From IMG/VR virus record IMGVR_UViG_3300032307_000117, positions 1-64,000 of that record: 64,000 bases of DNA; one strand, given 5' to 3'. The number at the start of each line of letters is the position of its first letter. Positions within the stretch are counted from its first letter, which is position 1. Positions 29,601 to 37,810 of this stretch are shown here, piece by piece. Source of the DNA: a virus. Position numbers and translations under genes: made by a program. The notes beneath the pieces were generated by a model that did not search any database, was not told where the DNA came from, and saw only the letters and a program-made list of their open reading frames with translations.

Positions 29601-32600
29601 CTTTCAGCAATCTTATCGCTAATCTGCTTCTCTATGGCAAGTCTTTCTTTTCTAGTTGTTGCAGCTTCTTTTTCTGCCTCAAGCTGGGATATCTGACCGT
29701 CGTACTGTCTTTCTAGAGAATCTAGCAATCCCTGGTTTTGTGCAATTTGTTCTGCACCAAGCTGTACGGCTACGCCACGAGCCTTGTTGTTTTCTTCCTG
29801 ATCTCCGAGTGCCTCTACTCCTAGGGTTGCACCAGCTGCAGCAACACCTCCAGAAATAAGTCCGATACCAAGAAGACCACCAATACCAGTTGCAGTTAGG
29901 GCTGCCCCAACGGCTGTCATAATTCCAGCACCGATTAGGTTGCCTACAGAACCACCAGATACCTCGGCATTCTTTTTCATTAATTCTATTGAGTTGTCAA
30001 AAGCCTTGTTTTGCTGTGCAAGAGAATCTTTTTGGATTGCCAAAGAAATTTCTATTGGATCTCCATTAAGAAGGTTCTCTCCGTTTGGACCAAAAAGCTG
30101 TGTTAACTTTCCACCGATGTTTGCGCTTATAGAATAGTCTCCGAGTTTTTCTGAAAGCCCAAACGCAATACTTCTAGCCTGTTGGTCAGTTATTGCACCC
30201 TGCATTATTGCATAAGAAAGTTGGCTAGCAATGCTTGAGGCAACTTCTGCACTGCTCATTCCAGATGTTGTCATTGCCTCTGCATCGGAAAGCAGCTTCT
30301 TTCCAGCCTGAGATTCTAAGAAGTTTTGTCCGAACTCTCTCTTCTTTGCACCTTGACCACTTAGCTGTTTTTCTCTTTGTCTTTCGGCAATTTGACTTGC
30401 TGTTACTTTTCCAGTAATCTCAGACATTTCGTTAAGCTTTTCGCTTGTCATTGCCATAGACTTACCAGCCTCTAGCCCAGCCTTAGTGGCATCTGATAGC
30501 TTAGTGGTTAGATAAATAATTCCTGCAGCTAAAGCCCCAACTGCAACTAGTGCCAAACCTATTTTATTTGCAATCATAGGAAGCATCATTAATGGTAGCG
30601 AGGCCATTCCAGCTAAGTCTGACGCTGGGCCTCCAGTCATGCTGTACATCATAGCAGCGGTACCAGCAAGCATGCCAACTCCGCCTACACGACCAGCCAT
30701 AGATCTCTTTCCTGCTGTGGCTGGTTCTGTTGGATCAAGATCGGCTGGGGCCGTTCCAGTTCCTGGAGCTCTAACTCCAGTAGCTGCTGCAATTGCTCTT
30801 CTAGCTGCATCGCCAAAGCCCTGCTTTAGATTGCCAGCAAGACCTCTTGATGACTTTTGGGTAAGCTCAACCTGAACTGGCTCAGCTGTATTTGGTAGCG
30901 TACCTCCAGGTGCCGTCTTTCCTTTTACGTATCCAGGTACGTTATCGGCAATCATAGAATTAATTAGTGGTGCATACTTCTTTGACATTTGAGCTGGTAT
31001 TACAGCTTCTCCTGGAGAAAGCATTGCTGGAACGATGTCCCCAGCACCCTTTGGGCCTGGAACAGACACTACGCCCTTATTAAAGGCAAAGCCTCTTCTT
31101 CTAAAGAATGCCTTAAAGAAATTAGTATTTGGAGACTTAGCATATTCAAGGTTTTCTTTAGATCCTGGGAACTGCTTAGCCAGTGGCCTCATTGGTATCC
31201 CAATTGGCTTTCTTTCCAGCCCCTTGCTCTTAAAGCCAGGAAGGTCTTTGTTTCTTATTTCGGCTGGTGAAGTTTGTGATCTTTTAAAGATGTACTGTAA
31301 ATCTTTAGTTCCTGCTGGCAAACGCTTTTTGGCTAAGTCATAAATTCTTTCCATACTTATGGCTTTGACACCTTTACTTTCTAAGTATCTGGCTGATGCT
31401 TCAGAATCTACTACCTTTGTTCCTTGCGGAAGATCGTCTAAAATTTTAGTGATGGTGTCATCAAACATCTTCGTCTGAGGAGCTAAAGCAGCTGGGTCTC
31501 CTCCGCCAAAAATAATAGAGCGATCCCATTTAGAAATGCCAGATCTTCTGAATTCTCTAAGTAATGCATCCTTGTCTGCTCCCTTTGCATACTTAATTGA
31601 CCCATCTGAATTTTGCCCTTCTGCCATTTGAGCATTTAGTCTTACTAGCTTTCCATCTGGCCCTATTTCTTTGTTTTCTATGTCAAAACCAAAGCCACTC
31701 TTTAGGTCTAACATTGTAGCATTTGGATCGGCAACTGTTTGCAAAGCTCTTTTTTGACTAGGAGAAAGCTTAAGTATTCCCTGATCAGATAGCCTTAATG
31801 CTTCTGCAGCAGATATTTTTGTTCCAGATCCGATATGAGCAAATTCTTTTTTAATTGAAAAAGCTTGTATGCCCATAGCTTCTCTGAAAGATTTCTTTAA
31901 GACTCCTGATCCTAGCTTAGTTCCACTCTGGTTTGCAGTTAAAATTAATGAGTCTATGGCTCTAAGAGTTTTTTGAGCACCTAGCTGTGTTTTTGATTCA
32001 TTTGCAGCATCGCTCATTATAGATGCAGCATCTTGGCTACCGATATTTGCCTGTGCTAATTTTGCAAGAATTTGTCTACCAATGTCAGCAGATCCTGCAG
32101 CATCAAACATGGCTAAGCTTGTTGGGACAGTTCTATAGCTTCTGCCACCACTATAGGTGTATCCTAGAAGCTCAGAATATTTCTTTTGCTGGGAGCCAGT
32201 TAGGTTAAGATCACGGAATACCGCTCTATCTTGGTCAGTAAGGGCTAGTGCTGCACCTATCGTTCCACTCATCAATCCCTGGAAAAGTCCAGACTGAGAA
32301 CCGCCTGGTACAGAGGCGATGCCCTTGCTATATCCTGGAACCCCAAGCTTTTTAAATAGCCTTGCTATAAAGCCAGGCCCTGTAACACGGATTGAGCCAA
32401 GACCTGCAGATTTTAATTCTGACTTGATCTGCTTTGCCATTGCTGGATTGCTAGCAATTACCTTTTCAATTTCGGCAAATCCAAATCCACCAGGAGTATA
32501 TGTTTCTACGTATGGAGATCTTGGATTAGTGGTGTACTGGTTCTTAGTTCCTGGAGTTAGGTTGCTGCCAAAGGGCATTCCCAGTCTTTCAAAAGAACTT

Positions 32601-35344
32601 AGTTGTCCAGCTGATGCGCCTCGCATTGGAGCAATCTGGAATGTGCCTCGGCCACCTGAGCTTTTTGCTCTATAGTAATCCATCAGGATATCACCAGGGT
32701 ATGCAGAAGACCTTCTTGCAACAGAACCCTTAGTTATAAGATCTATATCTCCATACATACCCAAAGATTTATCTGTTGGCTTTCTGGTAAGGGCATTAAA
32801 GTTTCTTCCCTTAATTCCAAACAGTGAATTAACTATTGACTGAAGAACAGAAGTTTTTGCATATCCGTATGTAGGCCTAGCAGATCCTGAAGTAGTCTTG
32901 GGATCTAGACCAAAAACATCGGACTCCATTTTTGCACGAAGCTTTTGCTGCTTTGGGTTTTGGCGACCATACTTTGTGAGGTAATCTGCCCCGCTTTGTG
33001 TGTCAAATGCGCTTTGATATCTTGCATTCTTTCCTTGTGACTGTAGAGCACTTATAAAGTTTCCTGAACCCATCCTTACAGCAACTCTGGATTTACCTAG
33101 CATCGATGCAAATGGATTTCGTCCAAAAGCAAAGCCAGGAACGTTGTCGGCAATAAGAGATGAAATAATTCCACTGTACTTTTGGGATTGTCTTGCAGGA
33201 ATAACTGCTTCTCCTGGTGAAAGCATGGCTGGCACAACATCTCCAGCCCCCTTAGGACCTGGAACAGAAAGAATTCCACGTGCATATCCTGGTATGCCAT
33301 CAATGGTTCCCTGTGGTGACTGAGCTCTTCTGCCTCCAGGAATTCTAGTTATTGGCGGTGCAATAGAAATTCTTTGATTTGCGGCAGCCGCATTCATTGC
33401 TAGCTGTGCTCTAGTTGCTGCCTGATAAACTCCAATTAGCTGAGTTAGGGCTGCTGCCTCAGAAGTGAAGGTTTGCTTAAGCATTGCATGAGATTGATTC
33501 AAAGATGCTGCTACGGCTGCTGCTTCCAGCTGCTCTTGGGTCATGTATTGGGTTGCAGATCCTAGCTCTGTAGAAGACCCAGACAATCTTTGATAGAATA
33601 ACCTTAAGGCATTAAATCCCTTTGCCAGGTTTGCAACACCGTTGGCAACTAGACCTATAGTCATAAGAGCCGCTGGCGCAATTAATCCCAATGTTGTAAT
33701 AAGTCCAGTTACAAAGGCTTTTCCGCCTTCGCTCATATTGTTAAACTGTTTTAGTAGCGATGTTCCAAAATCAATAATTGGTGTAACAAGCTTAATAAAC
33801 TGTTCTCCAAATGGGGCAAGAGATGCCTGAAGATCTTCCATTGCTTTCTTAAACTTGTAAGCTGGAGAATCCTCTAGTCTCTTTAATTCTCGCTCTGAAA
33901 GTATCGCAAGCTCTTCTGCGGTTGCCTTAGATAGCTGAAGAACACGGCTTGCCTGATTTCCTTGTCCAATTACGTTTTGAAATAGTGTTGAAATACGTGA
34001 AAATTGGAACTTACCGAATAGCTGCTCAATTGCTCTAGCACGGTTTAGAGGATCTAGCGTATCCAATGCATTAGCAAAATCAATGACTAGACCTTTTACG
34101 TCGCCCTTATTTGACTCTACAATATTTTTTACATTTATTCCAAATTGAGCCAGCATTTCTGCAGCTTTGCCAGTTGGATTAATTAAAGAGGCAAGACCAG
34201 ACTTAAGTGCGTTGGCACCTTCAGAGGCATTAATTCCACCTTCTTTCATGGCGGTTAGGAAAAATGCTAAGTCCTCGACGTCTCCACCCAGCTGTTGAAC
34301 TACTGGACCAGCTTTTGGAATGGCAATAGTTAAGTCTTCAATACTTACAACAGTTTGGTTTTCAACAGCGTTAAGAAAGTCTGTTTTTCTTGCAAGATCT
34401 TCGGTTGCAACACCAAAAGCACTAGTTAAAGATATTGTAGTTTTTAGTGCTTCTTGCTGTTCTACCCCACCCAAAACGGCAAGTCTTGTTGCCTCTGCAA
34501 CCTGAGCTGTTAATCCTGCGCCCATTTGACCCATTGCTGCAGCATCGGCTGCTAGCTCCATAGTCTTTTCTACGGCAACACCATATTTTGTAAACTCATT
34601 TGCAAGGTCTCTAATACCAGCCAAAGCCTTTTCTGTTTCAGCAGTGGTTGTAAACATTTCACCATAAACACGTCTAAAACGAATTGCCTGCTCTTCGAGC
34701 TTCATAAATGTCTTAGAGGCAACAGTCCCAAGCATTGTAAGAGGAATAGTAAAACCAACCATAAGCTGGCGACCAGCCCACTGAGTATTTTTACCCCAGT
34801 TTAAAAGATTTGTAGATCCTTGCTTTACAAGCTGATTGAATAGTTGCTGCTTCTGAGCAGTCATGGCTGTCTGGGTAGCCAAGTTATTCATATCTAGAAC
34901 AAGTGGTCTAACGTTAATTGCCTGAAGGGCACCGCTAGCATCACGACCCATCTTAATGTATTGGGTCTGAAGAGTCTTTACTCTTTCTCTAGATACCTTT
35001 TCAATTGTGTCAAACTCGGATCTGAATAGTCGTCCGAATGTTTTTGTAGATGCCCCAGCGTACCTAAAGTACTCTCCCATAGAGAGCTTGTTCTTTTCCA
35101 GGGCATTGGTAAAAGATTCTGTAGTGCTTTTTATTGTAGAAAGATTGGCAGAAAACTTGCCAGTAGCATTAATAGAGTCAACAAGACTCTTCTGCATGTT
35201 TCTGGACATAGCAGCATTAGCTGCATTTCCAGATGCTTGCATTTGTGTGTGAAAGGCCGAAATCTGACGCTGCAGATTTTTAATACTTGCCAGAGCTGAC
35301 GAAGTATCAATATCTATTCTAATATTGGCTTCAGAATCAGCCAT
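26687..35344 (-). CDS. Tail tape measure protein
   Basis: This 2885-residue protein is the tape measure. It has long helical and Ala/Gln-rich stretches, an N-terminal phage-tail-like region around 190-480 and hydrophobic segments near 545-580, 1540-1610 and 1800-1850. Copies of a Gly-Pro-rich segment with DVVPAMLSPGEAVIPA start near residues 682 and 1421. A shortened copy (DIVPAMLTPGEFVM) lies near 2801 and a fragment near 1001. Between the first two copies, residues about 800-1400 look like an inserted globular region. At roughly 0.15 nm per residue the tail would be near 430 nm long. AGAGGTG precedes the ATG. Confidence 0.93.
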   Translation of the reverse strand: MADSEANIRIDIDTSSALASIKNLQRQISAFHTQMQASGNAANAAMSRNMQKSLVDSINATGKFSANLSTIKSTTESFTNALEKNKLSMGEYFRYAGASTKTFGRLFRSEFDTIEKVSRERVKTLQTQYIKMGRDASGALQAINVRPLVLDMNNLATQTAMTAQKQQLFNQLVKQGSTNLLNWGKNTQWAGRQLMVGFTIPLTMLGTVASKTFMKLEEQAIRFRRVYGEMFTTTAETEKALAGIRDLANEFTKYGVAVEKTMELAADAAAMGQMGAGLTAQVAEATRLAVLGGVEQQEALKTTISLTSAFGVATEDLARKTDFLNAVENQTVVSIEDLTIAIPKAGPVVQQLGGDVEDLAFFLTAMKEGGINASEGANALKSGLASLINPTGKAAEMLAQFGINVKNIVESNKGDVKGLVIDFANALDTLDPLNRARAIEQLFGKFQFSRISTLFQNVIGQGNQASRVLQLSKATAEELAILSERELKRLEDSPAYKFKKAMEDLQASLAPFGEQFIKLVTPIIDFGTSLLKQFNNMSEGGKAFVTGLITTLGLIAPAALMTIGLVANGVANLAKGFNALRLFYQRLSGSSTELGSATQYMTQEQLEAAAVAASLNQSHAMLKQTFTSEAAALTQLIGVYQAATRAQLAMNAAAANQRISIAPPITRIPGGRRAQSPQGTIDGIPGYARGILSVPGPKGAGDVVPAMLSPGEAVIPARQSQKYSGIISSLIADNVPGFAFGRNPFASMLGKSRVAVRMGSGNFISALQSQGKNARYQSAFDTQSGADYLTKYGRQNPKQQKLRAKMESDVFGLDPKTTSGSARPTYGYAKTSVLQSIVNSLFGIKGRNFNALTRKPTDKSLGMYGDIDLITKGSVARRSSAYPGDILMDYYRAKSSGGRGTFQIAPMRGASAGQLSSFERLGMPFGSNLTPGTKNQYTTNPRSPYVETYTPGGFGFAEIEKVIASNPAMAKQIKSELKSAGLGSIRVTGPGFIARLFKKLGVPGYSKGIASVPGGSQSGLFQGLMSGTIGAALALTDQDRAVFRDLNLTGSQQKKYSELLGYTYSGGRSYRTVPTSLAMFDAAGSADIGRQILAKLAQANIGSQDAASIMSDAANESKTQLGAQKTLRAIDSLILTANQSGTKLGSGVLKKSFREAMGIQAFSIKKEFAHIGSGTKISAAEALRLSDQGILKLSPSQKRALQTVADPNATMLDLKSGFGFDIENKEIGPDGKLVRLNAQMAEGQNSDGSIKYAKGADKDALLREFRRSGISKWDRSIIFGGGDPAALAPQTKMFDDTITKILDDLPQGTKVVDSEASARYLESKGVKAISMERIYDLAKKRLPAGTKDLQYIFKRSQTSPAEIRNKDLPGFKSKGLERKPIGIPMRPLAKQFPGSKENLEYAKSPNTNFFKAFFRRRGFAFNKGVVSVPGPKGAGDIVPAMLSPGEAVIPAQMSKKYAPLINSMIADNVPGYVKGKTAPGGTLPNTAEPVQVELTQKSSRGLAGNLKQGFGDAARRAIAAATGVRAPGTGTAPADLDPTEPATAGKRSMAGRVGGVGMLAGTAAMMYSMTGGPASDLAGMASLPLMMLPMIANKIGLALVAVGALAAGIIYLTTKLSDATKAGLEAGKSMAMTSEKLNEMSEITGKVTASQIAERQREKQLSGQGAKKREFGQNFLESQAGKKLLSDAEAMTTSGMSSAEVASSIASQLSYAIMQGAITDQQARSIAFGLSEKLGDYSISANIGGKLTQLFGPNGENLLNGDPIEISLAIQKDSLAQQNKAFDNSIELMKKNAEVSGGSVGNLIGAGIMTAVGAALTATGIGGLLGIGLISGGVAAAGATLGVEALGDQEENNKARGVAVQLGAEQIAQNQGLLDSLERQYDGQISQLEAEKEAATTRKERLAIEKQISDKIAERNAGLAKQKAANAAVFDSLVEQARIMGSGFTDSINLAIDSRFANATGAMKAAADLAKSSLAGLEQGDFKTTLQIGLASGEFDPVTISNLINANKESNGNISSKFNLMVKAVGTADSNQVIQLLNAAGVEGKEYEAVFSLVTKDKADIDYNLKALAELNSMQSEYGIGVEITAENTEVIGNLVKDTKGLPKEVTQTVLTNFISTMPAGPSKGILESVLANWDVLSGGKKTMNAELIVDFAIGKYNQTAVDAWYYTVGPGKNIRSETAMSRITAEQRMAAFLGQPSETDGGTGTNTEGETTTTGAGAKKTTWIDDTLKKLKNLTNASINANGGLKELKRVIDGTKLNVFDGLGQKLAKAGISEAFADELMGMGKDARKKFVQIGKDGTAILTKAGKRREAAYARIAVGEFGLNQARTIQETKDQTVAVNRLVAAGLSLEEAYNAVENAGVAAALAGKQISESALTKLIADTKAATAATKEFQNVASVQIAAQDANNLAKAANALEKSSYSFAERQAILSDSALTELFLSGKNQKLLQARVKQILNPEFLQGLFDEGFNAAMNAISVKERKIELDFEVKTQPDLKIIDAAQNDIDKISFTIDDLQAGIKEIADQEDVVNKKYADRSKALSEIKEINSDLVAQQKAQLTVADALSRGDIAAAAKAAQDLRATQAQTSIDAQQKALELSKEKELATLVSSNGKTRKQLEDEIKKLQDEIFAIEEKRLEPAQERIRLADIEKQALIDSVTVLDKTRLAWQQIESEIENSRIGSTRYTESISNAIAMVESLKTAWKNATPGETQVDVPLVSQGTGAQAPVAGQPNAEFKGTRPGPDHDGKKKGEVWVGPNATWKWDGKKWNKISNVGKVNAAKFNQGGYVAKMFAGGGLANVKFAKGGTDIVPAMLTPGEFVMRKYAVENFGLDNMKAINNGTYSGESVYNYSINVNVQTDANADQIARNVMTQIKRIDSQRIRGNRF

Positions 35345-35367
35345 TCACTAGCACCTCTTTGTTGTTT

Positions 35368-35688
35368 TTACTTAAGATTGTTTAGCAAAGCTGCATCTGT
35401 AAGATTAATTCCAGATGCCTCTTCTACAATCTTATACACAGTTGGAAGGTCTAGAAGCTCTTCCAAAGCTGCTGCATCAGCTGCCAACTCTGGCTTGTAC
35501 TGCTGCATAGCAATCTGTACACATTCCATCAGTAGGCTCATCGACTTCTCGTTGTCCTCTGCCACCTTTGCAATGCCCTCAAACTTGGACATGAATGGAC
35601 GCAGTAGAGAAATCTTTAGTGGGCGAACTGCCACCTTTGTTCCATCAATTAGTGTAATTGTCTTTTCTTCATTTACTGTTGTAGCCAT
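35368..35688 (-). CDS. Tail assembly chaperone, short paralogue
   Basis: The 106-residue protein aligns along most of its length with the N-terminal ~100 residues of the next gene upstream (35715-36410). Shared features include MAT start, ITLxDGT near 10-16, PLKI, FM-x2-F, EC-x2-IAM-x-QY and TxYKIxExAxGI. It lies directly upstream of the tape measure gene, the place of the G/GT-type tail chaperones. It looks like the chaperone's N-domain alone, equivalent to the shorter G product. GAGAGG gives a good ribosome-binding site. Confidence 0.75.
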   Translation of the reverse strand: MATTVNEEKTITLIDGTKVAVRPLKISLLRPFMSKFEGIAKVAEDNEKSMSLLMECVQIAMQQYKPELAADAAALEELLDLPTVYKIVEEASGINLTDAALLNNLK

Positions 35689-35713
35689 TTTTTCCTCTCA
35701 TATGGTTGATTAA

Positions 35714-35743
35714 ATTATACCACAGTTGCACTCTTTTTGTCTA
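35714..35743 (-). promoter_or_regulatory. Promoter candidate for short chaperone and tape measure
   Basis: A -35 hexamer TAGACA at 35738-35743 and a perfect TATAAT at 35714-35719 are separated by 18 bases, one mismatch to the consensus in total. It lies in the last codons of the upstream chaperone gene and would start transcripts with a leader holding the GAGAGG site of the 35688 gene. Confidence 0.55.
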
Positions 35744-36410
35744 TCTTTTCATAGCTTAGCCCCATGCCAATGCCGAAGCCAGCCTTCTGGGCTCCTACCC
35801 CTTGCAGGGCGACAACGTCATTTGGATCCTTTGTGGTTCCACCACTAAAGACCTTTGCCTTCATCTGTTCCCATGCGTTAGAGCTCTTCTTGTTGTCTTT
35901 ATCTATGTCAACTCCCTGAATGGCAGCCAAAAACTTTTTTTCTTGATAGTCTAGCTCTCTTTTAGATTCTAGGGTGGCCATTAATTCTGGCATAGATAGC
36001 GATGACTCTAGTTGTTCATAGTCTTTCCAGATACCCAGCAAGAATGCCTCTGCCTCTAGCTTTGCCAGGTCAAGGGTTTCCCATGTAGAACCACTCTCTA
36101 CGGCCTGGTCTTTAACAGTTTCTTCAGAATCTGGCTTTACCTTGATTCCAGCGGCTACCTCTATGATCTTATAAATAGTGTGAATATCGGCATTGTCTTC
36201 TAGGTCAAACCTGTCTGGGGTATATTGCTTCATAGCTATTTTTGCACATTCCGTCAAAAATAAAACAGCTTGACTGTCATTACTTGCATTTTTTACAAAC
36301 TCAAACAGCTCCATAAATTCTCTAAGATATTTAATCTTTAGTGGAGTTAGGCTAACTTCCGTGCCGTCCATAAGAGTTATGCTCTCAACGTCATATATTT
36401 TAGTAGCCAT
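35715..36410 (-). CDS. Tail assembly chaperone, long paralogue
   Basis: The 231-residue protein has an N-domain homologous to the 106-residue downstream gene plus a helical, charged C-terminal extension (about 110-231). This is the organisation of the longer GT product in other siphoviruses, but here it is one continuous frame. The C-terminus is Gly-rich (GVGAQKAGFGIGMGLSYEK). The gene starts 6 bases after a TATAAT box and lacks a ribosome-binding site. It would guide tail-tube subunits onto the tape measure protein. Confidence 0.75.
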   Translation of the reverse strand: MATKIYDVESITLMDGTEVSLTPLKIKYLREFMELFEFVKNASNDSQAVLFLTECAKIAMKQYTPDRFDLEDNADIHTIYKIIEVAAGIKVKPDSEETVKDQAVESGSTWETLDLAKLEAEAFLLGIWKDYEQLESSLSMPELMATLESKRELDYQEKKFLAAIQGVDIDKDNKKSSNAWEQMKAKVFSGGTTKDPNDVVALQGVGAQKAGFGIGMGLSYEKIDKKSATVV

Positions 36411-36416
36411 CTAACC

Positions 36417-36446
36417 ATTATAACAAAAATAAGGCTACCCAGTCAA
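36417..36446 (-). promoter_or_regulatory. Consensus promoter overlapping a terminator, leaderless start
   Basis: TTGACT at 36441-36446 and TATAAT at 36417-36422 are separated by 18 bases. The -10 box ends 6 bases before the ATG at 36410, so the start site falls on the start codon. The -35 hexamer lies inside the terminator hairpin loop. Confidence 0.75.
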
Positions 36447-36466
36447 CAAATGACCGAATAGCCTTA
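36430..36466 (-). terminator. Strong terminator after tail tube gene
   Basis: The stem TAAGGCTA pairs with TAGCCTTA with a partly paired interior, and the minus-strand 3' side continues ATTTTTGTT. It lies just after the tail tube stop and would end the capsid-to-tube transcript before the chaperones. Confidence 0.8.
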
Positions 36467-36481
36467 TCTTTATTAGTTTTA

Positions 36482-37120
36482 TTACGAAGCAGCAGGAATG
36501 GTGCGATCTACGATCTTACCATATGATGCGTTATCGTTTGGAAGCAGACGGAAAGAAACCTCGAACATGGTTGGTTCGTCACGCTTAGCAGATACTGTAA
36601 CACTCTCAATTGAAAGCGCACGGTATGCGGCGTAGACTCTTTCGATCTGGTCACCTAGAGCACAGTCTCCTGTACCAGGACCAACAGCCACTAGACCACG
36701 CTCTACTGGACATTCTCCAATGTCACCAGCAGATAGGTTTAGGGTTGGGTTGCCACCAACGGTAGTCAAGTCTTCGTCCTGACCAGCTAGTGAGAATAGC
36801 AAGTTTTCCAATGTTGCCTCAGCAAATGCTGTGTTTAGGTTAACCTGCATACCCTGCTTGTATAGCTTTGCAACGTCTAGAACCTGGTCGACCTGCACCT
36901 CACCAAAATCAGGCTGGAAAACAATTTCCAAACCGTTCATGGTGTAACCAACGTTTCTGAAGTCTGCGTCGTCAGAAAGTGTAGTTCTGTACGATACATC
37001 GTCAACGTAGCTTGGCAAGTCTGCTTCGGTAAGCTGTGAAGCTCCTCCAACAGGCTCGTATGTAAAAAGTGCAGCTGCACCAACAATGATGTTTGCACTT
37101 GAACCACGTGTATATGCCAT
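36482..37120 (-). CDS. Major tail tube protein
   Basis: This 212-residue protein is the tail tube subunit by order (after the terminator candidate, before chaperones) and by pattern: an N-terminal extended arm, a beta-sandwich (GLEIVFQPDFGEVQVDQVLDVAKLYK) and strands such as YRALSIESVTVSAKRDEPTMFEVSFRLLP at the end. The gene has a 5' leader of about 80 bases with an AGAGGTGA ribosome-binding site, expected for a highly expressed protein. Confidence 0.75.
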   Translation of the reverse strand: MAYTRGSSANIIVGAAALFTYEPVGGASQLTEADLPSYVDDVSYRTTLSDDADFRNVGYTMNGLEIVFQPDFGEVQVDQVLDVAKLYKQGMQVNLNTAFAEATLENLLFSLAGQDEDLTTVGGNPTLNLSAGDIGECPVERGLVAVGPGTGDCALGDQIERVYAAYRALSIESVTVSAKRDEPTMFEVSFRLLPNDNASYGKIVDRTIPAAS

Positions 37121-37167
37121 ATTTTTTCACCTCTTTTTCTTTAATAGATTAAAGGCGTGTTTCCTCA

Positions 37168-37181
37168 TGTATAAGTATACA
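37168..37181. promoter_or_regulatory. 14-bp palindrome in tail tube leader
   Basis: TGTATA and TATACA are separated by two bases. It lies about 50 bases upstream of the tail tube ATG, in an 81-base intergenic leader, and could be an operator or part of a -10 region (TATACT). It is short and AT-rich, so chance cannot be excluded. Confidence 0.3.
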
Positions 37182-37201
37182 CCCATTTATGAAAGGATTA
37201 T

Positions 37202-37810
37202 TTAAGATATTGGCGCTGAATAGTGCCAGTCATAGTCTACAATTATCTTGTTTCCAGCATAGGTTCTGGCTGTACCAAAGTCAATAATATCCCTGGTTTC
37301 TTCTAGCTGGTAGATCTTAATTTCGTGGAAAAACGGTAGCAAAAAGTCTTTTGCGGATGGTCCAGAGCCAAAAGTAACGACTTTAAAGGTTTCGTTTTGT
37401 CCAGTAACAACGTTTGCAACCTGGGTTGTCTTTTTGCCCTGAGCAATGTGAATGTTAGCAATCCAAGAGTTTAGCTCTTGAGCTGATTCGTCTCCTCTGT
37501 CCAACAGATCCATAACTAGCTGAGATGTCTCGATAAGCTCTTCTGGGGTATCCTGCATTTTGTAGAAGTAGTAGAGTAGTTGCTCTCTTTTAATGTGTGG
37601 GAAGGCTGTTCTTCTCATCTTAAACATTCTGTCATATACCGCAAATAATCCGCTTCCGTTTGGAAATGACTCTGTTAGTGCATTAATGTCTGTTGGACTT
37701 GTTGGGAAAAATGGAAGACTTACGTCCCGTCCAGTCTGAGCACCAAAGTAGCCACTAACCTTTTCAGAAAGATAGTTGTTTATAAAAACTGGTGGGTAAT
37801 GAATAGCCAT
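37202..37810 (-). CDS. Tail terminator candidate
   Basis: The 202-residue protein lies between the tail completion candidate and the tail tube gene, the usual position of the tail terminator. It has a helical middle (EELIETSQLVMDLLDRGDESAQELNSW) and beta strands at the C-terminus (NKIIVDYDWHY). No specific motif is recognised. GGAG precedes the ATG. Confidence 0.5.
   Translation of the reverse strand: MAIHYPPVFINNYLSEKVSGYFGAQTGRDVSLPFFPTSPTDINALTESFPNGSGLFAVYDRMFKMRRTAFPHIKREQLLYYFYKMQDTPEELIETSQLVMDLLDRGDESAQELNSWIANIHIAQGKKTTQVANVVTGQNETFKVVTFGSGPSAKDFLLPFFHEIKIYQLEETRDIIDFGTARTYAGNKIIVDYDWHYSAPIS

Noticed and set aside
35368-36410. Programmed frameshift linking the chaperone genes
   Set aside because: The two genes each have their own start and homologous N-domains, and they are separated by a stop and a 26-base gap. 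I did not see a need for a frameshift.
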